Positions 1 to 9,837 are shown, numbered from the stretch's first letter. The stretch: DNA of 64,000 nt from Oligoflexia bacterium (GCA_016861345.1 BOLD01000008.1:104446-168445); one strand, 5' to 3'. The notes: generated by a model not told the origin, from the letters alone. Translations and numbers: made by a program.

Positions 1-1017
1 GCTGTGACAGGGTTTGCAACTAAGGTGATCATTGAATCTAAGCAGACAGACATTAAGCCAACAGTGATGTTGACTGATGAAAATGGAAATCCAAAATCTC
101 TACCAGGTCGAGACATTCCAGCAAGATATTTGATCCCAGTGGGAGCTCAGCTTCTTGTTCAAGATGGTCAAGAGGTTCACTCTGGAGACGTGATTGTTAA
201 GATTCATAGGGAAGCATCAAAAACTCGTGATATCACGGGCGGTCTTCCTCGAGTTGCTGAACTCTTTGAAGCTCGTAAGCCTAAAGAAGCAGCTATCATC
301 TCTGAGATTGATGGATATGTTACTTTTGGTAAGGACGTTAAAGGTAAACAGCGTGTTATCGTCACTCCAGAAATTGGAGAACAAAAAGAATATCTTATTC
401 CAAAGGGTAAGCATGTGGCGGTACGAGAGGGCGAATATGTTAAGGCTGGAGAGGCCTTAATGGATGGTCCAACAAATCCGCACGACATTCTTGCTGTGTT
501 GGGTGATAAGGCTCTTTCTGCCTACCTTGTGAATGAAATACAGGAAGTTTACCGACTGCAGGGTGTGGGTATTAACGATAAGCACATCGAGGTTATTGTT
601 CGCCAAATGCTGCGAAAGGTAGAAATTCTTGATGCAGGCGATAGTCGCTTCTTAGCAGGAGAGCAGGCAGAGAAATATGCCTTTGATCTTGAAAATGAGA
701 GAATTATGAAAGAAGGCGGTCAGCCTGCTACGGCTCGGCCACTACTCTTGGGAATCACTAAGGTATCTTTAAGTACTGACAGTTGGATTTCTGCAGCGTC
801 GTTCCAGGAAACTACAAAGGTTTTGACTGAGGCAGCCATCAATTCACGTACAGATTATCTGCGTGGCTTGAAAGAAAACATTATAATGGGTCGTCTTGTA
901 CCAGCTGGTACAGGCTTAACTAGTTATAAGCGTTGGAAGGTTGTTGTTGCTGATGAGGACGAAATGGAAGCGCCAAGCCTTCCTGGATTTGGAGCAGCTA
1001 CAACTCAGCCAGGATAA
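1..1017 (+). CDS. rpoC: RNA polymerase beta' subunit, C-terminal part (5' truncated by window edge)
   Basis: This is the C-terminal end of the beta' subunit of DNA-directed RNA polymerase. The frame is open from base 1, so the gene begins upstream and only about 338 codons are visible. Recognisable features are the segment HREASKTRDITGGLPRVAEL, where the trigger-loop/jaw region joins the C-terminus, and the segment AASFQETTKVLTEAAI near the end, both highly conserved in beta'. Two stop codons in tandem (TAA TAA) end the gene. An intrinsic terminator follows 27 bp later, so rpoC closes the upstream rpoBC unit. Identification is secure; only the 5' end is missing. Confidence 0.97.
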   Translation, partial: AVTGFATKVIIESKQTDIKPTVMLTDENGNPKSLPGRDIPARYLIPVGAQLLVQDGQEVHSGDVIVKIHREASKTRDITGGLPRVAELFEARKPKEAAIISEIDGYVTFGKDVKGKQRVIVTPEIGEQKEYLIPKGKHVAVREGEYVKAGEALMDGPTNPHDILAVLGDKALSAYLVNEIQEVYRLQGVGINDKHIEVIVRQMLRKVEILDAGDSRFLAGEQAEKYAFDLENERIMKEGGQPATARPLLLGITKVSLSTDSWISAASFQETTKVLTEAAINSRTDYLRGLKENIIMGRLVPAGTGLTSYKRWKVVVADEDEMEAPSLPGFGAATTQPG

Positions 1018-1043
1018 TAATTCAATTTAGGGCTAGTTACCTT

Positions 1044-1073
1044 GAAAAACCCCCGTATTTCGGGGGTTTTTCA
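1044..1073 (+). terminator. Intrinsic terminator after rpoC
   Basis: A GC-rich stem (ACCCCCG pairing with CGGGGGT, loop TATTT) is flanked by an A-run on the left and a T-run on the right. This is the form of a rho-independent terminator and could work in both directions. It separates rpoC from the rpsL unit. Confidence 0.9.
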
Positions 1074-1082
1074 TTTTCTCAC

Positions 1083-1112
1083 TTGACCCAAAGGTATCAA
1101 AGCCAGTAATTT
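1083..1112 (+). promoter_or_regulatory. Candidate sigma-70 promoter for rpsL-rpsG-fusA
   Basis: TTGACC at 1083-1088 and TAATTT at 1107-1112 are separated by 18 bp, directly after the rpoC terminator. A new promoter is needed here because the terminator isolates the str genes. The -35 is good and the -10 is weak, so the exact boxes are tentative. Confidence 0.45.
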
Positions 1113-1150
1113 GCCCATTCCGTGTGTGATCCCGGCGGTAATTGAGTAAC

Positions 1151-1178
1151 CTGCATTTCGGATCTGAAATAAATGCAG
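1151..1178 (+). promoter_or_regulatory. Hairpin in the rpsL leader
   Basis: CTGCATTT (1151-1158) is perfectly complementary to AAATGCAG (1171-1178). An alternative pairing, ATTTC (1155-1159) with GAAAT (1166-1170), competes with part of it. The element lies in the 5' untranslated region, about 50 nt before the rpsL start. There is no T-run after it, so it is not an intrinsic terminator. A role as a ribosomal-protein autoregulatory leader is inference. Confidence 0.4.
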
Positions 1179-1229
1179 CGTGAAGATATTCCCGGTCGAA
1201 AAGACTGGGGGCATAACTAAGGAGTTACA

Positions 1230-1604
1230 ATGCCAACAATTAACCAGCTCATTCGAAAAGAGCGCGTTGTTCAAAAGAGACAAACCAAGTCTCCTGCGTT
1301 GACAAATTGTCCGCAAAGACGAGGAGTTTGTACTCGTGTGTACACTACAACACCAAAGAAGCCGAACTCAGCTTTGAGAAAAGTTGCTAAGGTTCGCCTT
1401 TCTAATGGTTTTGAGGTGATTTCCTATATCCCAGGTATTGGACATAACCTGCAAGAGCACTCTGTTGTTCTTATTCGTGGAGGTCGTGTGAAGGACCTTC
1501 CAGGTGTTCGATATCACATCGTACGTGGCGTACTTGATCTTCAAGGCGTAAATGGTCGTCTGCGAAGTCGTTCTAAGTACGGTGCAAAACGTCCAAAGAA
1601 ATAA
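1230..1604 (+). CDS. rpsL: 30S ribosomal protein S12
   Basis: S12 sits at the decoding centre of the 30S subunit and helps control translational accuracy. The 124-residue length is normal. The diagnostic loop [11 protein letters not shown] (Lys43) and the segment [14 protein letters not shown] are intact. The lysines altered in classical streptomycin-resistant mutants therefore have the wild-type residue. An AAGGAG Shine-Dalgarno sequence lies just upstream of the ATG. First gene of the str group, 13 nt before rpsG. Confidence 0.98.
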   Translation: MPTINQLIRKERVVQKRQTKSPALTNCPQRRGVCTRVYTTTPKKPNSALRKVAKVRLSNGFEVISYIPGIGHNLQEHSVVLIRGGRVKDLPGVRYHIVRGVLDLQGVNGRLRSRSKYGAKRPKK

Positions 1605-1617
1605 GGAGTAGGTAACA

Positions 1618-2091
1618 ATGGCTCGTCGTAAAAAGAATTATAAAAGAGAAGTTATTCCAGATCCTGTTTATAAGGATGTGGTTGTTGCAAAGTTTATTAA
1701 CAAAATCATGTTTCAAGGTAAGAAATCAACAGCTCAGAAGTTGTTCTATGGGGCTCTTGATGAACTCAAGGGCAAAGTTGCTGGTGAGGAACCAATTGGA
1801 GTTTTGAAAAAGGCTCTTGAAAATTGTAAGCCTGCTCTTGAAGTGCGATCTCGCCGAGTGGGTGGAGCGACTTATCAGGTTCCTACTGATGTTCGTCCAT
1901 CAAGAAGATTAGCTCTTGCTATGCGATGGCTGATCACATACTCGCGTGAGCGTGGAGAGAAAGATTTTGCTAAGCGCCTAGCTGGTGAAATTCTAGATGC
2001 TTTCAATAATCGTGGAAATGCTATTAAGAAGCGTGAAGACGTTCATAAAATGGCTGAAGCGAATAAAGCATTCTCTCACTACAATTGGTAA
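1618..2091 (+). CDS. rpsG: 30S ribosomal protein S7
   Basis: S7 nucleates assembly of the 30S head by binding the 3' major domain of 16S rRNA, and contacts E-site tRNA. The protein has 157 residues, a normal length. It carries the family segments [23 protein letters not shown] and ALRWLI-like [15 protein letters not shown], with the C-terminal [14 protein letters not shown]. In E. coli, S7 is the translational repressor of its operon. Here the operon leader is upstream of rpsL and the rpsL-rpsG gap is only 13 nt. Confidence 0.98.
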   Translation: MARRKKNYKREVIPDPVYKDVVVAKFINKIMFQGKKSTAQKLFYGALDELKGKVAGEEPIGVLKKALENCKPALEVRSRRVGGATYQVPTDVRPSRRLALAMRWLITYSRERGEKDFAKRLAGEILDAFNNRGNAIKKREDVHKMAEANKAFSHYNW

Positions 2092-2120
2092 TTGGTTCAG
2101 ACTAAGATTGGTCTTCTCGC

Positions 2121-4229
2121 ATGTCAGCTTTGGATCCACAGAATGTTGGCGAGTTGAAATGGACCCGAAATTTCGGAGTCATGGCGCACATTGATGCTGG
2201 GAAGACCACAACTACAGAGAGAATTCTATACTACTCTGGAAAAAGCTACAAAATCGGAGAAGTCCATGACGGTGATACTGTCATGGACTGGATGGATCAA
2301 GAGCAGGAGCGTGGTATTACTATCACAGCTGCAGCCACGACTGTTTCTTGGAAAGATCATCGTTTAAATATTATCGATACTCCCGGTCACGTGGATTTCA
2401 CCATCGAAGTTGAACGTTCACTTCGCGTTCTTGATGGTGCAATTGCAGTCTTTGATGGTGTGAATGGGGTTGAGCCACAGACTGAGACAGTTTGGCGCCA
2501 GGCTGATAAGTATAAAGTTCCTCGTATTTGTTTCATCAATAAGTTAGATCGAGTTGGTGCTGACTTTGTTATGAGTATTAATTCAATCAAAGAGAAGCTT
2601 CAGGCAAATCCCATTCCGATTCAGGTTCCGATTGGAATTGAAGACTCATTTGTTGGTGTGGTTGATCTTATTGAGAACAAGGCATTGATTTGGGACAATT
2701 CTGGGTTGGGAGATAATTTTCAGATTACAGATATTCCCGAGGATATGGCTAGTGAAGTAGAAAAGATTCGTTTGGAGACAGTTGAGAAAATTGTTGAATT
2801 TGATGACTCACTTCTTGAGAGATATCTTAATGGAGAAGTACCAACAGCAGAGGAACTTCGACAGGCTCTTCGGAAAGGCACATTATCTCTCAAGGCATTT
2901 CCTGTACTTTGTGGAGCTGCATTTAAGAATAAGGGTGTTCAGCCTTTGATTGACGCCACAATTTTTTACCTACCTTCTCCGCTAGATCGTCCTGCGATTG
3001 TGGGAAAAGATCCAGAAAAGGAAGATAAAGAAATTAAATGCCCAACTGAATTTGATGAGCCGACTGTGGCATTGGCCTTCAAAATAGCGAATGATCCATT
3101 CGCTGGAACTCTGACGTATATACGTGTGTATTCAGGAGTGGTGAAGGTTGGCGACTCCATGCTGAACCCTCGCACGGAGAAGCGTGAGCGAATTCAAAAG
3201 CTCGTTAAAATGCATGCGAATTCACGGTCAGAATTGCAGCTTTTACGAGCTGGTGATTTGGGCGCAGTTATCGGATTAAAATTTACGGCAACTGGCGACA
3301 CTCTTTGTGATGCAAAGAGACCTGTTGTCCTTGAGCGAATTACATTTCCAGAGCCTGTGATCGCTGTGGCTATTGAGGCTAAATCTTCAGCAGATCAAGA
3401 TAAGATGATGAGTGGTCTGGAAAAGCTTTCTAAAGAAGATCCGTCCTGCCGACTTCGTACTGATATGGAAACTGGACAGACTTTATTGTCGGGTATGGGT
3501 GAGTTACACCTTGAGATTCTGATTGATCGTCTGTTGCGTGAGCATAAAGTTCAGGTCAATGTTGGGAAACCACAGGTATCATATCGTGAGGCTCTATCAG
3601 CCAAGGCTGAGGGTGAGTGCACAATTGATCGAATGATGGCTGGAGACCCACAGTTTGCAAAGGTTGTTCTGGTCATTGAGCCACTTCCTCGGGGTAGTGG
3701 CATTCAGTTTGTTAATGGACTTGGCAGTGCTCAAGTTATAGCGCAGCCATTATTGAAAGCCATCGAATCCGGATTTCGTGAGGCTGCGGAGGTTGGTCCT
3801 ATTGCGAGTTACCCACTTATTGATCTTCGAGGTACCTTGAAAAAAGTTGAGATGAGAGACCCTCAAAGCACTTCCGAGATGGCCTTCAAGGCAGCATCTT
3901 CTCTTGCGTTGCGCGATGCCGTGAAAAAAGCACATGTTCAACTTTTGGAGCCTATCATGAAGTTGGAGTTGACTTCTCCAGATGACTTTGTTGGAGCGGT
4001 AATTGGGGATCTTAACTCAAGACGGGGTAAGGTGCATTCAATGATGTCTAAGGCCGGGGGAGGTCAGTTAATTGCAGCTGAGGCTCCTTTAATGACACTT
4101 TTTGGGTATGCAACTGATCTAAGAAGTATATCTCAAGGTCGAGCTAGCTTCAGTATGGAGTTCAAAGAATACTCTCCTGTCCCCCCAAAAACTCGGGATG
4201 AAATTTTGAACCGATTGGGTCGTTTTTAG
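2121..4229 (+). CDS. fusA: Elongation factor G
   Basis: EF-G is the GTPase that drives ribosomal translocation and, with RRF, ribosome recycling. At 702 residues it has the usual length. The G1 motif [19 protein letters not shown], the G2 region [12 protein letters not shown]3 DTPGHVDFT and G4 NKLD are all present in the first 150 residues. Domains II to V follow, with the domain IV start near VSYREALS. The start ATG has no obvious Shine-Dalgarno sequence; the gene is 29 nt after rpsG. No tuf gene follows, unlike the common rpsL-rpsG-fusA-tuf order. Confidence 0.96.
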   Translation: MSALDPQNVGELKWTRNFGVMAHIDAGKTTTTERILYYSGKSYKIGEVHDGDTVMDWMDQEQERGITITAAATTVSWKDHRLNIIDTPGHVDFTIEVERSLRVLDGAIAVFDGVNGVEPQTETVWRQADKYKVPRICFINKLDRVGADFVMSINSIKEKLQANPIPIQVPIGIEDSFVGVVDLIENKALIWDNSGLGDNFQITDIPEDMASEVEKIRLETVEKIVEFDDSLLERYLNGEVPTAEELRQALRKGTLSLKAFPVLCGAAFKNKGVQPLIDATIFYLPSPLDRPAIVGKDPEKEDKEIKCPTEFDEPTVALAFKIANDPFAGTLTYIRVYSGVVKVGDSMLNPRTEKRERIQKLVKMHANSRSELQLLRAGDLGAVIGLKFTATGDTLCDAKRPVVLERITFPEPVIAVAIEAKSSADQDKMMSGLEKLSKEDPSCRLRTDMETGQTLLSGMGELHLEILIDRLLREHKVQVNVGKPQVSYREALSAKAEGECTIDRMMAGDPQFAKVVLVIEPLPRGSGIQFVNGLGSAQVIAQPLLKAIESGFREAAEVGPIASYPLIDLRGTLKKVEMRDPQSTSEMAFKAASSLALRDAVKKAHVQLLEPIMKLELTSPDDFVGAVIGDLNSRRGKVHSMMSKAGGGQLIAAEAPLMTLFGYATDLRSISQGRASFSMEFKEYSPVPPKTRDEILNRLGRF

Positions 4230-4256
4230 GTCAAGTCAATATTTTTATAATTCCCT

Positions 4257-4286
4257 TTGACATTCTTTATTCTCTTGTTGCATATT
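4257..4286 (+). promoter_or_regulatory. Sigma-70 promoter of the S10 operon
   Basis: A perfect TTGACA (4257-4262) is followed after 18 bp by CATATT (4281-4286). It sits in the only long gap between fusA and rpsJ and is correctly placed to drive rpsJ and the genes behind it. A transcript from here would have a leader of roughly 230 nt. Confidence 0.6.
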
Positions 4287-4520
4287 TGCGAACTTGTTAC
4301 GTCAAAGTAGGGCGATAACGGCCAACAAGGTGGCAGTCAGATCAAATATATTAGATCTGAGACGCATTTTGGTGGTGACGGCAGGCCTTTCTCTAAACGA
4401 AACAAGTGCTTGAAAGAGCTAGCGAATTTGGTTTTTTAGAAATTAAATAAGTGAATTTGAAAAGTTAAAGAAGAAGTAAAAAAAGTAACTGAAACAGAAG
4501 AAAGAAGAAGAGCGGACGCT
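4287..4520 (+). promoter_or_regulatory. Long structured leader upstream of rpsJ
   Basis: About 230 nt between the promoter and rpsJ encode no credible protein. TCAGATC (4337-4343) pairs perfectly with GATCTGA (4354-4360) around a 10-nt AU-rich loop. The final 70 nt are strongly purine-rich, giving an unstructured run into the start codon. In E. coli the S10 leader is bound by L4 for autoregulation; an equivalent role here is inference from position only. Confidence 0.4.
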
Positions 4521-4838
4521 ATGCAAAGTCAGAAAATTAGAATCCGTTTAAAGGCATTCGATCACAAACTCCTCGATCAATCGACTAAAGAGATTGTCGA
4601 AACAGCAAGAAGAACAGGTGCGCGTGTTGCAGGACCAATTCCTCTTCCAACGCGAATAAATAGGTACACTGTTCTGCGATCTCCGCACGTAGATAAAAAA
4701 TCTCGAGAGCAGTTTGAAATTAGAACACACAAAAGAATGTTAGATATTTTAGAGCCCAATCAGCAGACTGTCGATCAGCTCATGAAACTCGACCTCTCTG
4801 CGGGTGTGGATGTTGAAATTAAGCTATCAGCAATCTGA
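4521..4838 (+). CDS. rpsJ: 30S ribosomal protein S10
   Basis: S10 is a head protein of the 30S subunit; as NusE it also takes part in transcription antitermination. The 105-residue protein carries the conserved [16 protein letters not shown] start, the GPIPLPT loop and the [19 protein letters not shown] motif. It is the first gene of the S10-spc-alpha supercluster, behind its own promoter and leader, and is followed 20 nt later by rplC. Confidence 0.98.
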   Translation: MQSQKIRIRLKAFDHKLLDQSTKEIVETARRTGARVAGPIPLPTRINRYTVLRSPHVDKKSREQFEIRTHKRMLDILEPNQQTVDQLMKLDLSAGVDVEIKLSAI

Positions 4839-4858
4839 TATATAGAGGAGATTAAGTC

Positions 4859-5539
4859 GTGAGCGAAAAAGAAACGCAAGCCACTGATGCAGCAGCATCC
4901 TCTGGCGAAATAAAGTTGAATGGTCTTTACGCTTTTAAGGCGGGAATGGCCACGGTCTATAATGATCAAGGTGAGGCTGTTCCAGTAACAGTTCTTCGCT
5001 ACGAGCCTTGGGTTGTCTCCCAAATTAAGACGACGGAGTCTGATGGGTATTCGGCTCTGCAGTTGGCTTGTGGACCTAAAAAAGCAAAAAACTCTACTGA
5101 CGCCGAGAAGGGTCACTTTTCTAAAGCTGGCTTCGAGAATGGTGTTAAGTTTGTAAAAGAGCTGCGACAAGAAATACCAGGCGATGCAAAGCTTGGAAGT
5201 CGTGTATCTATCAACTCACTTCAAAAAGGTGATGTTGTTAAAATTACCGGACGGTCAAAGGGTCATGGTTTTGCTGGTTCAGTTAAACGATGGAGTTTTG
5301 CAGGAGGTCCTGCATCTCACGGTTCAAAGTTTCATCGTAAGCCGGGATCCAGTGGAAATAGAACTTGGCCAGGACGAGTTATGCCAGGCAAGAAGTTTCC
5401 TGGCCACTATGGGGATGAAACAATCACAGTAAAAAATGTTGTTGTCGTTGATGTTGTTCCGCAAGAGGGAGTTTTGATGGTTAAGGGGCCTGTCCCTGGA
5501 GCTCGCAACTCACTCGTACGTCTTGTGAAGGAGGTTTAA
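4859..5539 (+). CDS. rplC: 50S ribosomal protein L3, with N-terminal extension
   Basis: L3 is an early-assembly 50S protein whose central loop reaches the peptidyl transferase centre. The motifs SKGHGFAGSVKRW, HGSKFHRKPGS and PGKKFPGHYG are diagnostic. Bacterial L3 normally begins at the segment matching LYAFKAGMATVYN. Here about 20 extra polar, Ala/Ser-rich residues (MSEKETQATDAAASSGEIKL) precede it. The GTG start at 4859 has a good GAGGAG Shine-Dalgarno sequence, so the extension is probably translated. The gap to rplD is one nucleotide. Confidence 0.96.
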   Translation: MSEKETQATDAAASSGEIKLNGLYAFKAGMATVYNDQGEAVPVTVLRYEPWVVSQIKTTESDGYSALQLACGPKKAKNSTDAEKGHFSKAGFENGVKFVKELRQEIPGDAKLGSRVSINSLQKGDVVKITGRSKGHGFAGSVKRWSFAGGPASHGSKFHRKPGSSGNRTWPGRVMPGKKFPGHYGDETITVKNVVVVDVVPQEGVLMVKGPVPGARNSLVRLVKEV

Positions 5540-5540
5540 T

Positions 5541-6164
5541 ATGTCAAAAGTTGATGTATTGAACTGGAAGAAAGAAAAAGTTGGAACAGTTGATTTAAAC
5601 TCAGATGTTTTTTCAACTGAAGTAAAAAAAGAGTTGCTGCACACTGTGGTTAATTGGCAGTTGGCTTCACGTCGTCAGGGTACTCATATGGTAAAGACGA
5701 GAAGTCTTGTGAGCGGCGGAGGAAAGAAGCCGTTTAAGCAAAAAGGAACTGGAGGAGCTCGTCAGGGTAGTACTCGATCTCCTTTGATGCCTGGTGGTGC
5801 GAAGTTGTTTGGACCAATTCCTCGAACTTATGAGTTTGCGCTTCCCAAGAAAATACGTCGATTGGGTTTGCGAATGGCTCTTTCGCACTTAAATAAACAA
5901 GGTAAATTATTTGTTGTTGCAGATATGAGTTCCGAGGGTAAGACTGCTGAATTGGCCAAAAGACTGAAGGCATTTGGAGCTACAAAGGCGCTCCTTGTGG
6001 ACTCAAAGATCGATGATAAATTTAAACAAGCATCTAATAATCTGGCTACTTATAAATATTCTCCAGTAGATGGTTTGAATGTGTTCGACTTGTTGAAGTA
6101 CGACATGGCTATTCTGACTAAAGATTCTGTTGATAAAGTAGTTGAAAGATGTTTGGCGGAGTAG
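5541..6164 (+). CDS. rplD: 50S ribosomal protein L4
   Basis: L4 binds 23S rRNA domain I and extends a loop into the exit tunnel. The 207-residue protein has the conserved tunnel-loop motif KPFKQKGTGGARQGSTRSP and the helix KKIRRLGLRMALS. In E. coli L4 represses its own operon; whether it acts on the leader at 4287-4520 is untested. The stop codon is 2 nt before the rplW start. Confidence 0.97.
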   Translation: MSKVDVLNWKKEKVGTVDLNSDVFSTEVKKELLHTVVNWQLASRRQGTHMVKTRSLVSGGGKKPFKQKGTGGARQGSTRSPLMPGGAKLFGPIPRTYEFALPKKIRRLGLRMALSHLNKQGKLFVVADMSSEGKTAELAKRLKAFGATKALLVDSKIDDKFKQASNNLATYKYSPVDGLNVFDLLKYDMAILTKDSVDKVVERCLAE

Positions 6165-6166
6165 TT

Positions 6167-6445
6167 ATGAAGCAAGTTATTAAACGTCCATTAATTACTG
6201 AGAAAAATACCATACATAACGCTATGGGCGTGTATGTATTTGAAGTTAATACGCAAGCAACTAAGCCAGAAATAAAAAAAGCTGTTGAAAAGAGCTTTGG
6301 TGTAAAAGTTGATTCAGTGAACACAAGCCAGTGTCGAGGTCATGTCAAAATGACCAAGTATGGAGCGGGAAAAGTTCCTCATTGGAAAAAGGCTTATGTA
6401 AAGCTTATGCCTGGCGAGAAAATCGCTCTATTTGAGGGAGTGTAA
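6167..6445 (+). CDS. rplW: 50S ribosomal protein L23
   Basis: L23 lies at the tunnel exit and is the docking site for trigger factor and SRP. The 92-residue protein starts MKQVIKRPLITEKN, the usual L23 start. An upstream in-frame ATG at 6149 would overlap rplD and add six residues. The ATG at 6167 is chosen because it has GGCGGAG at proper spacing and the family N-terminus. The C-terminal segment KKAYVKLMPGEKI is typical. Confidence 0.95.
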   Translation: MKQVIKRPLITEKNTIHNAMGVYVFEVNTQATKPEIKKAVEKSFGVKVDSVNTSQCRGHVKMTKYGAGKVPHWKKAYVKLMPGEKIALFEGV

Positions 6446-6448
6446 AAT

Positions 6449-7267
6449 ATGGGAATCAAGGTATTTAATCCAAGATCAAGTGGGCAGCGTGGGAAGCTTG
6501 GTTTTGATTTTAAAGAGATCACAAAAAAGACGCCCGAAAAATCACTGGTTGAAATTATCAAAAAAACAGGTGCTCGTAATAATACAGGTATGATCACTAT
6601 GCGCCATATTGGCGGTGGTCATAAGAAAAAGTATCGACTTGTTGATTTCAAACGTTCAAAAGTTGATATACCAGCTAAGGTTGTTGCAATAGAGTATGAC
6701 CCAAATAGGACATGTCGTATTGCCTTGATCACATATGCTGATGGTCTTAAGTCGTACATTATAGCGCCAATTGGCTTAAATGTAGGTGATACAGTTTTAT
6801 CAAGTGATAAGGCGGATATTAAGCCTGGTAATTCGCTTCCCCTTCATTCAATTCCGGTTGGAACTACAATCCATAATATTGAAGTTCGACCTGGGAAGGG
6901 TGCCCAGATGGTTCGTGGGGCTGGGGCAAGTGCTGTTCTGCTGGCAAAAGAGGGTGAGTACTGCCAAGTGCGCTTGCCATCTGGAGAAGTTAAAAAGGTT
7001 TTATCAGTTTGCAGAGCTTCAATTGGTCAAGTTGGTAATACCGACAATGAAAATATTCAATTGGGTAAGGCGGGTCGTTCACGTTGGAAAGGCATTCGTC
7101 CTTCCGTTCGTGGTATGGCAATGAACCCTGTGGATCATCCACTTGGGGGCGGTGAGGGTGTCGGTAAGGGGCATCATCCTGTTACTCCATGGGGTCAGCC
7201 TTGCAAGGGTTATAAGACAAGAAATAACAAGAGAACAGACTCTTCAATTGTTAAGAGACGTAAGTAG
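6449..7267 (+). CDS. rplB: 50S ribosomal protein L2
   Basis: L2 is a primary 23S rRNA-binding protein needed for subunit association and peptidyl transferase activity. The 272-residue length matches the family. Visible motifs include [15 protein letters not shown], the RNA-binding [13 protein letters not shown], and the C-terminal [13 protein letters not shown], with the conserved histidine implicated in activity. Start ATG follows rplW by 3 nt. Confidence 0.98.
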   Translation: MGIKVFNPRSSGQRGKLGFDFKEITKKTPEKSLVEIIKKTGARNNTGMITMRHIGGGHKKKYRLVDFKRSKVDIPAKVVAIEYDPNRTCRIALITYADGLKSYIIAPIGLNVGDTVLSSDKADIKPGNSLPLHSIPVGTTIHNIEVRPGKGAQMVRGAGASAVLLAKEGEYCQVRLPSGEVKKVLSVCRASIGQVGNTDNENIQLGKAGRSRWKGIRPSVRGMAMNPVDHPLGGGEGVGKGHHPVTPWGQPCKGYKTRNNKRTDSSIVKRRK

Positions 7268-7276
7268 AGGTAGGTC

Positions 7277-7576
7277 GTGGCACGTTCAATAAAAAAAGGT
7301 CCATTTATCGATAATCATCTTCTTAAGAAGATTGATCATGCGGTTGCAAAAAATGACAAGAAAGTTATTAAGACATGGTCACGCAGATCAACGATTCTGC
7401 CAGAGGCCGTGGGACTTACTTTTGCTGTACATAACGGTCGAAAGTTTGTTCCAGTTTATGTGACAGAAAATATGATTGGTCACAAGCTTGGTGAATTTGC
7501 TCCAACAAGAACCTTTAGTGGTCATGCTGAGAAGAAGGCGGCTCCTGCGTCTGGCGCTCCAGCGGCAAAGAAATAG
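7277..7576 (+). CDS. rpsS: 30S ribosomal protein S19, with C-terminal tail
   Basis: S19 forms a head dimer with S13 and contacts the A-site finger. The signature [18 protein letters not shown] start and [23 protein letters not shown] core are intact. The family usually ends near GHAEKK. Here about 12 further Ala/Pro/Gly/Lys residues follow. The start is GTG with an AGAGGTAGG ribosome binding site. Confidence 0.97.
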   Translation: MARSIKKGPFIDNHLLKKIDHAVAKNDKKVIKTWSRRSTILPEAVGLTFAVHNGRKFVPVYVTENMIGHKLGEFAPTRTFSGHAEKKAAPASGAPAAKK

Positions 7577-7588
7577 TAGAGGTAGGCA

Positions 7589-7921
7589 ATGGAAGTAAAA
7601 GCAAGTCTTCGATACGCAAGGGTAGGGGCACAAAAGGCACGATTGGTTGCCGATGCTGTGCGAGGTAAGGATGTTGGTTACGCAATTAAAACGCTGACAT
7701 TTTTGAATAAAAAAACTGCAGATTTGATGAAGAAATTAATCGAATCTGCCGTGGCAAACGCAGATTATAAAAAATCAATTGATCTTGATAAACTGTATGT
7801 GAAGTCTGTTTGGGTTGATGAGGGACCAGTCTTGAAACGCTGGAGGCCAAGAGCTCAGGGACGTGCATTCGGTGTTAGAAAGAAAACTAGCCACATCAAC
7901 GTAGTTTTGGATGAGAGGTAA
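7589..7921 (+). CDS. rplV: 50S ribosomal protein L22
   Basis: L22 lines the exit tunnel with a long beta-hairpin. The 110-residue protein has the conserved [18 protein letters not shown] helix and the hairpin segment [21 protein letters not shown]. The length is normal. It ends 2 nt before rpsC. Confidence 0.97.
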   Translation: MEVKASLRYARVGAQKARLVADAVRGKDVGYAIKTLTFLNKKTADLMKKLIESAVANADYKKSIDLDKLYVKSVWVDEGPVLKRWRPRAQGRAFGVRKKTSHINVVLDER

Positions 7922-7923
7922 TC

Positions 7924-8589
7924 GTGGGACAAAAGGTTAACCCGATTGGATTAAGAGTAGGTGTGATTCGAACTTGGGACTCTCGCTGGTATGCGAAGGG
8001 TAAACAATATTTCGAAAACCTTCATGAGGATATTAAGCTTCGAAAGTATCTTAAGCAAAAACTTAAGCATGCTGGGGTTGCAAAAATCGAAATGGAGAGA
8101 GCTGCCAAGAAAATTAAGATCATTATCCATACAGCTCGCCCAGGTGTTGTTATTGGCAAAAAGGGAACTGGAATCGATGCCCTTAAGGCAGATGTTCAAA
8201 AGCTAACTCCAAATGAAGTATTTCTTAGTATTCAAGAAGTTCGTAAGCCAGATCTAGATGCTCAGTTAGTCGCTGAGAGCATTGCGCTTCAGCTTGAAAA
8301 GCGAATTTCTTGGAGAAGAGCGATGAAGAAAGCTATGGCCGCAGCTATCAAGGGCGGGGTGCGTGGTATTAAGATTCGCGTGTCTGGTCGCTTGGATGGT
8401 GCGGAAATTGCGCGCTCTGAATGGTACAACGAAAAAAGTGTTCCTTTGCATACGCTACGTGCAGATATTGATTATGGAACGGCAGAAGCTTTAACGGCAT
8501 ATGGTATTATCGGTGTTAAAGTATGGATTTATAAAGGTGATATCCTTTCTGCTCGAGAGGTAGAGGAGGCTGGCCGTGTTAAGTCCTAA
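7924..8589 (+). CDS. rpsC: 30S ribosomal protein S3
   Basis: S3 is a head protein at the mRNA entry channel with helicase activity. It starts [13 protein letters not shown] and carries the KH-domain motif [14 protein letters not shown] and the C-terminal [11 protein letters not shown] and [10 protein letters not shown] segments. The 221-residue length is usual. The start is GTG. Its last 14 nt overlap the first codons of rplP, implying translational coupling. Confidence 0.97.
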   Translation: MGQKVNPIGLRVGVIRTWDSRWYAKGKQYFENLHEDIKLRKYLKQKLKHAGVAKIEMERAAKKIKIIIHTARPGVVIGKKGTGIDALKADVQKLTPNEVFLSIQEVRKPDLDAQLVAESIALQLEKRISWRRAMKKAMAAAIKGGVRGIKIRVSGRLDGAEIARSEWYNEKSVPLHTLRADIDYGTAEALTAYGIIGVKVWIYKGDILSAREVEEAGRVKS

Positions 8590-8983
8590 GAGAGTTAAAT
8601 ACAGAAAGCAGTTTGTTGGTCGCGCCAGAGGTGTTGCGACTCGCGGTTGCAATTTAGATTTTGGAGACTTTGGTCTTCAGGCTATTGATGAGGCAAGAAT
8701 GACAGCTCGTCAATTAGAGGCTGCTCGTATTGCGATTTCAAGAAGCATTAAGCGTGGTGGTAAGATCTGGTGCCGCGTTTATCCAGATGTTCCTGTAACA
8801 AAGAAACCTGCAGAGGTTCGAATGGGTAGTGGTAAGGGTAATCCGGAGTTTTGGATCGCTCGTATACGTCCAGGTAGAATTTTGTTTGAGATGAATGGTG
8901 TGACAAAAGAGCAGGCGCAAGAGGCCTTCTTGAGAGCGGCTCACAAGTTGCCATTTAAGACCAAATTTTTGGTGAGGGAGTAG
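8576..8983 (+). CDS. rplP: 50S ribosomal protein L16
   Basis: L16 helps organise the A-site tRNA platform of the 50S subunit. The 135-residue product begins [13 protein letters not shown], matching the family N-terminus, which supports the GTG start at 8576 inside the end of rpsC. Conserved segments are [19 protein letters not shown] and the arginine-rich RARG. The AGAGGAGG ribosome binding site lies within rpsC. Confidence 0.96.
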   Translation: MLSPKRVKYRKQFVGRARGVATRGCNLDFGDFGLQAIDEARMTARQLEAARIAISRSIKRGGKIWCRVYPDVPVTKKPAEVRMGSGKGNPEFWIARIRPGRILFEMNGVTKEQAQEAFLRAAHKLPFKTKFLVRE

Positions 8984-8986
8984 GCT

Positions 8987-9178
8987 ATGAAGTTCACAGA
9001 TGCAAAAGATATGACTGTAGCTGAATTGAATAAAAAATTAAAATCGATCAAAGCTGATATGTTTGAGGCAAAGATGAAAAATACTTTAGGTCAGCTTTCT
9101 AATCCGATTGAAATTCGTCAAATGAGAAAGTCAGTTGCGCGAATTAAAACTGCACTTTCTGCGAAAGCTAAGAAGTAG
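8987..9178 (+). CDS. rpmC: 50S ribosomal protein L29
   Basis: L29 is a small two-helix protein near the tunnel exit next to L23. The 63-residue product has the family pattern [10 protein letters not shown] at the start and [17 protein letters not shown] in the second helix. It is 3 nt after rplP and 8 nt before rpsQ, the normal gene order. Confidence 0.95.
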   Translation: MKFTDAKDMTVAELNKKLKSIKADMFEAKMKNTLGQLSNPIEIRQMRKSVARIKTALSAKAKK

Positions 9179-9186
9179 AGGAATCT

Positions 9187-9459
9187 ATGGCTAATCAAGA
9201 GAATTCAAGAGGTCGAAAAATTGAGGTTGTTGGAGAGGTTATCTCAAACAAGATGGATAAGACAATTTCCGTTATGATTTATCGTCTTGTTAAACACCCA
9301 AAGTACGGAAAATATATGAAAAGAACTTCTGTATTTAAGGCTCATGATGAAAAAAATGAGGCTAAAGTGGGTGATAAGGTAAAAATTCGTGAAACTCGCC
9401 CATTGAGTAAAACAAAGCGCTGGACGTTAGTTTCAGTTGTTGAAGCGGTAAAGAGCTAG
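9187..9459 (+). CDS. rpsQ: 30S ribosomal protein S17
   Basis: S17 is an OB-fold primary binding protein of the 16S 5' domain. The 90-residue product has the family core [26 protein letters not shown] and [18 protein letters not shown]. The length and position, between rpmC and rplN, are normal. Confidence 0.97.
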   Translation: MANQENSRGRKIEVVGEVISNKMDKTISVMIYRLVKHPKYGKYMKRTSVFKAHDEKNEAKVGDKVKIRETRPLSKTKRWTLVSVVEAVKS

Positions 9460-9468
9460 GAGAGACTT

Positions 9469-9837
9469 ATGATTCAAATGCAAACTCGACTTAATGTCGC
9501 AGATAATTCAGGCGCGAAAGAAGTCATGTGTATTAAAGTCATTGGTGGATCAAAACGTCGGTATGCTTCAATCGGAGACATTGTTATTGTATCGATTAAA
9601 GAAGCATTGCCAAATGCCAAGGTTAAAAAGGGCGACGTGGCAAAGGCGGTAGTCGTGCGCACAGTTCAGAAGCTTCGACGTCCGGATGGTAGCTATATTC
9701 GATTTGATGATAATTCCGCAGTGCTGATTAATGCGGCGAAAGAGCCAATTGGAACACGTATTTTCGGACCGGTAGCTAGAGAGCTTCGAGCGAAACAATT
9801 TGTGAAAATTGTGTCACTAGCTCCAGAAGTGTTATAG
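9469..9837 (+). CDS. rplN: 50S ribosomal protein L14
   Basis: L14 sits at the subunit interface and is the target of RsfS. The 122-residue protein has the diagnostic [18 protein letters not shown] start, [13 protein letters not shown] and [10 protein letters not shown] segments. The next gene is rplE, only 9 nt downstream. rplX (L24), which normally stands between them, is absent, and neither L14 nor L5 is extended, so there is no fusion. Confidence 0.98.
   Translation: MIQMQTRLNVADNSGAKEVMCIKVIGGSKRRYASIGDIVIVSIKEALPNAKVKKGDVAKAVVVRTVQKLRRPDGSYIRFDDNSAVLINAAKEPIGTRIFGPVARELRAKQFVKIVSLAPEVL

Noticed and set aside
1071..1316. Minus-strand ORF in the rpsL leader
   Set aside because: Covers the terminator edge and the start of rpsL in antisense; composition not protein-like.
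4775..5170. 131-residue minus-strand ORF opposite rpsJ/rplC
   Set aside because: Antisense to two clear ribosomal genes.
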